35,871 bases of DNA, from the NCBI GenBank assembly GCA_016946835.1, contig JACVTC010000373.1, positions 1 through 35,871 of the forward strand, written 5' to 3'. Below, piece after piece: positions 33,639 through 35,871 of the stretch. This stretch comes from Neocallimastix lanati (nom. inval.) (Eukaryota; Neocallimastigomycota; Neocallimastigomycetes; Neocallimastigales; Neocallimastigaceae). Below the pieces are notes generated by a model, which was not told where the DNA came from, made no database searches, and worked only from the letters and a program-made list of their open reading frames with translations. Numbering within the stretch: position 1 is the stretch's first letter; each line of letters starts with the position of its first letter. The position numbers and the translations under genes are program-made.

Positions 33639-35420
33639 TTTTAAACGTTATAATTTTATTTAATAAAATTAATCAAAATAGTTAATACATTATTAATGTA
33701 TATATAATTTAAGAAAAATCATTATTGATTTTCAAGAAGTTTAATTATTAAACTATTCTAGCGACTATTATTATTTTAAACAAATAATAATAGAAAATAA
33801 GATTTTTATTTTAGATATTAAAATCTATTCTAAGATTTTTAAACTATTCTATTTGTAACAAAGAATTCTATACTATTCTAGAGAATTATTATTAAGAAAA
33901 TAATAATAATTATAGCAAGCGAATAATAACTTTAAATATTAAGTAATTATTATTGTAAAATAATAATTAATACAATCTTTAAGAATTAATATTATTATAA
34001 AAATAATAATTAATACATGAGTTTATAATTATTATGAGAAATAATAATTAATACATGAGTTAATAAATAATACATTTTAAAATAGAAAATTATTATTATT
34101 ATGAAAATAATAATAATTAATACATGATTTTATAGAAGATTATTATTATGAGAAATAATAATCAAACAATTTTGATTAAAAAATATTGTTATTATATAAA
34201 TAATAACAATTATACATAAGTTTATTAAATAGATTATTATAATAATAAAATAATTAATTATTAAATAAATAATAATTAATTAAAAGTATTGTTAATTATT
34301 ATAACAATCATAGAGAATAAAGAAAATACATCCCAAGAAGGTAAGGTCGGAGAACCGAGAACCAAAAAAAGGGATCCAAAGAATCCAGAATAACCCAAAG
34401 AATAGACAAGAGAACTAAAAGACAAGAACTCTGAATCAAAGGAGTACCCTGGAGAATAAGCAAACGAGAATCCAACAACCAATCAAGTAACCAGAAGAAT
34501 AACCGAAAGAGAATCCAGCAAACCAACAAAGAGTAAACCGGAGAGTTCAGCAAGACAACAGAAATCCTGAAAACCAAAAGGAACCAAAAAATCATTCCAA
34601 AAGGAAACCGGAGAGATTACATTCCAGTAATCAAAAGTGAGAACCGGAGTTTAAATCAAAAAGAGTCCAGCTAACAAAAGTGTCAACTGGAAGAGTTTAA
34701 AGACATTCCAGAAAACAGGTTAAAAAACCTGAATTCTGGGCGAATTATTTAAATATATTTTATTTTATTTTGATATAATGAATATTGCAAACGAATACTC
34801 ATTAATACGGAAAAAATATTTTAAAAAAAAACAAAAGATATTTATACTCTAAATTTCTTTATTATTAAAAAAATAAAACAAAATATTATAAAATAAAACA
34901 AAATATTATAGGTCCACTTTTAATTTACATTTTAATACAAAGGGATTTATTCTTTTATTTAAAATAATTTATTTATATTAATAAAATAAAATAAAATAAA
35001 AAAACGGATTCATAAAAATTTATTTGTTTTTAAAATAATTTATTTATTATTTTGTTTTATCAAAGGGATGATGCAAATATAAAAACAATATAATTATAAA
35101 ACTATTATTTTAAACAATATTTAAAAATAAATAAATAATGACAATAAACAATAGAACAAACGCTTTTATTTTATATAATATAAATTTTTAATTAATAATT
35201 TCAAATAATTTCGTAAAACTAAATTAAAATTATTTTTTAAAATTTAAAACTGATTTAAAAGTAATTAATTTTATATAAGTTTTTCATATTTTATAAATTT
35301 AAAAAAAAATAATATATATATATATATATATTTTTTTTTTTTGCTTTGCTTCTTTTTTTTCTTTTTTTTTTTTTTTCTTTTTTTTTTTTTTTTTGGTTAT
35401 ATAGTAATAAAAATCTAATC

Positions 35421-35453
<33 letters not shown>

Positions 35454-35871
35454 TTTAAATAATAATAATTTAAATATTAAACAAAAACTAATAAATAAAA
35501 TATTTTAATATAGTTATTTAAAAATTAATAATTAATTAAATTTCATAATTAAATATTAATAAATTATAGTTATAATACAATGAAAATAGCATTAAAAAAA
35601 AATACTATTTGTTATTTATAAATTAAACATTAATCCAATCAATATATATTAATATAAATATTAAAATTATCATATTAAAATGAAAATTTTGTATAAATTT
35701 TATTATTAGTTATATATATTGATATTTTGGTATTTTTTAGGTATTATATTTATTATCTATTATATAATTTATTTTATTATTTATAATTTTAATAAATGTT
35801 TATTATTATTTATGATTCTTTAATATTTATAATTTTAATAAACGTTAATAATTATTTATTTATGATTCTTT
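33639..35871. repeat. Subtelomeric unit B, copy 2 (cut by window end)
   Basis: Near-identical to 6116-8395, same orientation and same telomeric left junction. It is 47 bp shorter, almost all in the T/A homopolymer tract near 35330-35450. It continues beyond the window, so whether the following satellites are also repeated cannot be seen. Confidence 0.85.
34308..34738. other. T-poor, GC-elevated island in unit B copy 2
   Basis: Second copy of the island described at 6785-7215; one base differs in the part compared (C34473). The same overlapping - strand frames exist; in the shorter frame the change swaps Arg for Gly and in the longer it is silent. Not accepted as a gene. Confidence 0.55.

Noticed and set aside
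1-35871. tRNA or rRNA genes
   Set aside because: I saw no tRNA arm pattern (such as GGTTCGAATCC) or rRNA-like GC-rich stretch on either strand. The only GC-raised blocks are the two islands and the left-edge fragment.

Overview
This window is gene-poor, extremely A+T-rich DNA (about 90% A+T by eye). Long homopolymer runs, many satellite arrays and short TTAGGG-type telomeric tracts point to the subtelomere of a eukaryotic nuclear chromosome. The tracts are mixed TTAGGG, TTAGGGG and TTTAGGG, without the C variant typical of Plasmodium. An anaerobic gut fungus or another very AT-rich protist or fungus would fit, but the sequence does not fix the taxon. No complete gene was found. The only believable coding sequence is a 61-codon C-terminal piece at the left edge, which runs into a telomeric tract.

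Layout. 1-176 is the gene remnant. Six telomeric tracts, all with the G-rich strand on +, lie at 177-201, 3143-3160, 6102-6115, 33023-33032, 33389-33398 and 33627-33638. Each ends in TTAGG and is followed at once by TTTTAAA. They delimit unit A copy 1 (202-3142), unit A copy 2 (3161-6101), a unit starting with B (6116 to at most 33022), unit C (33033-33388), a truncated unit A (33399-33626) and a second B (33639 to the window end). Units A and B are long, non-coding, hairpin-rich repeats. B holds a T-poor island of much higher GC.

The interior (about 8400-33020) is a chain of tandem arrays: a purine/pyrimidine repeat of 160-196 bp; TTATTA low complexity; an AGGTCAAAAAATTT array; a 195-bp satellite of about 24 units; a 274-bp satellite of seven units; a 47-bp satellite in both orientations; foldback elements with shared terminal inverted repeats; a 4.6-kb AAAAT/AAAGAAT array; then 75-bp and 62-bp arrays. 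The many hydrophobic F/Y/I/L reading frames on the - strand of the pentamer array are artefacts of a repeat that lacks stop codons.

The most interesting signal is the telomere-anchored arrangement. Unrelated units share the same left boundary at one telomere phase, always in one orientation, and one copy is cut short at its distal side and then followed by telomeric sequence. This resembles head-to-tail telomeric retroelements or Y'-type telomere/subtelomere amplification. No reverse transcriptase is visible here, so the mechanism is inference.
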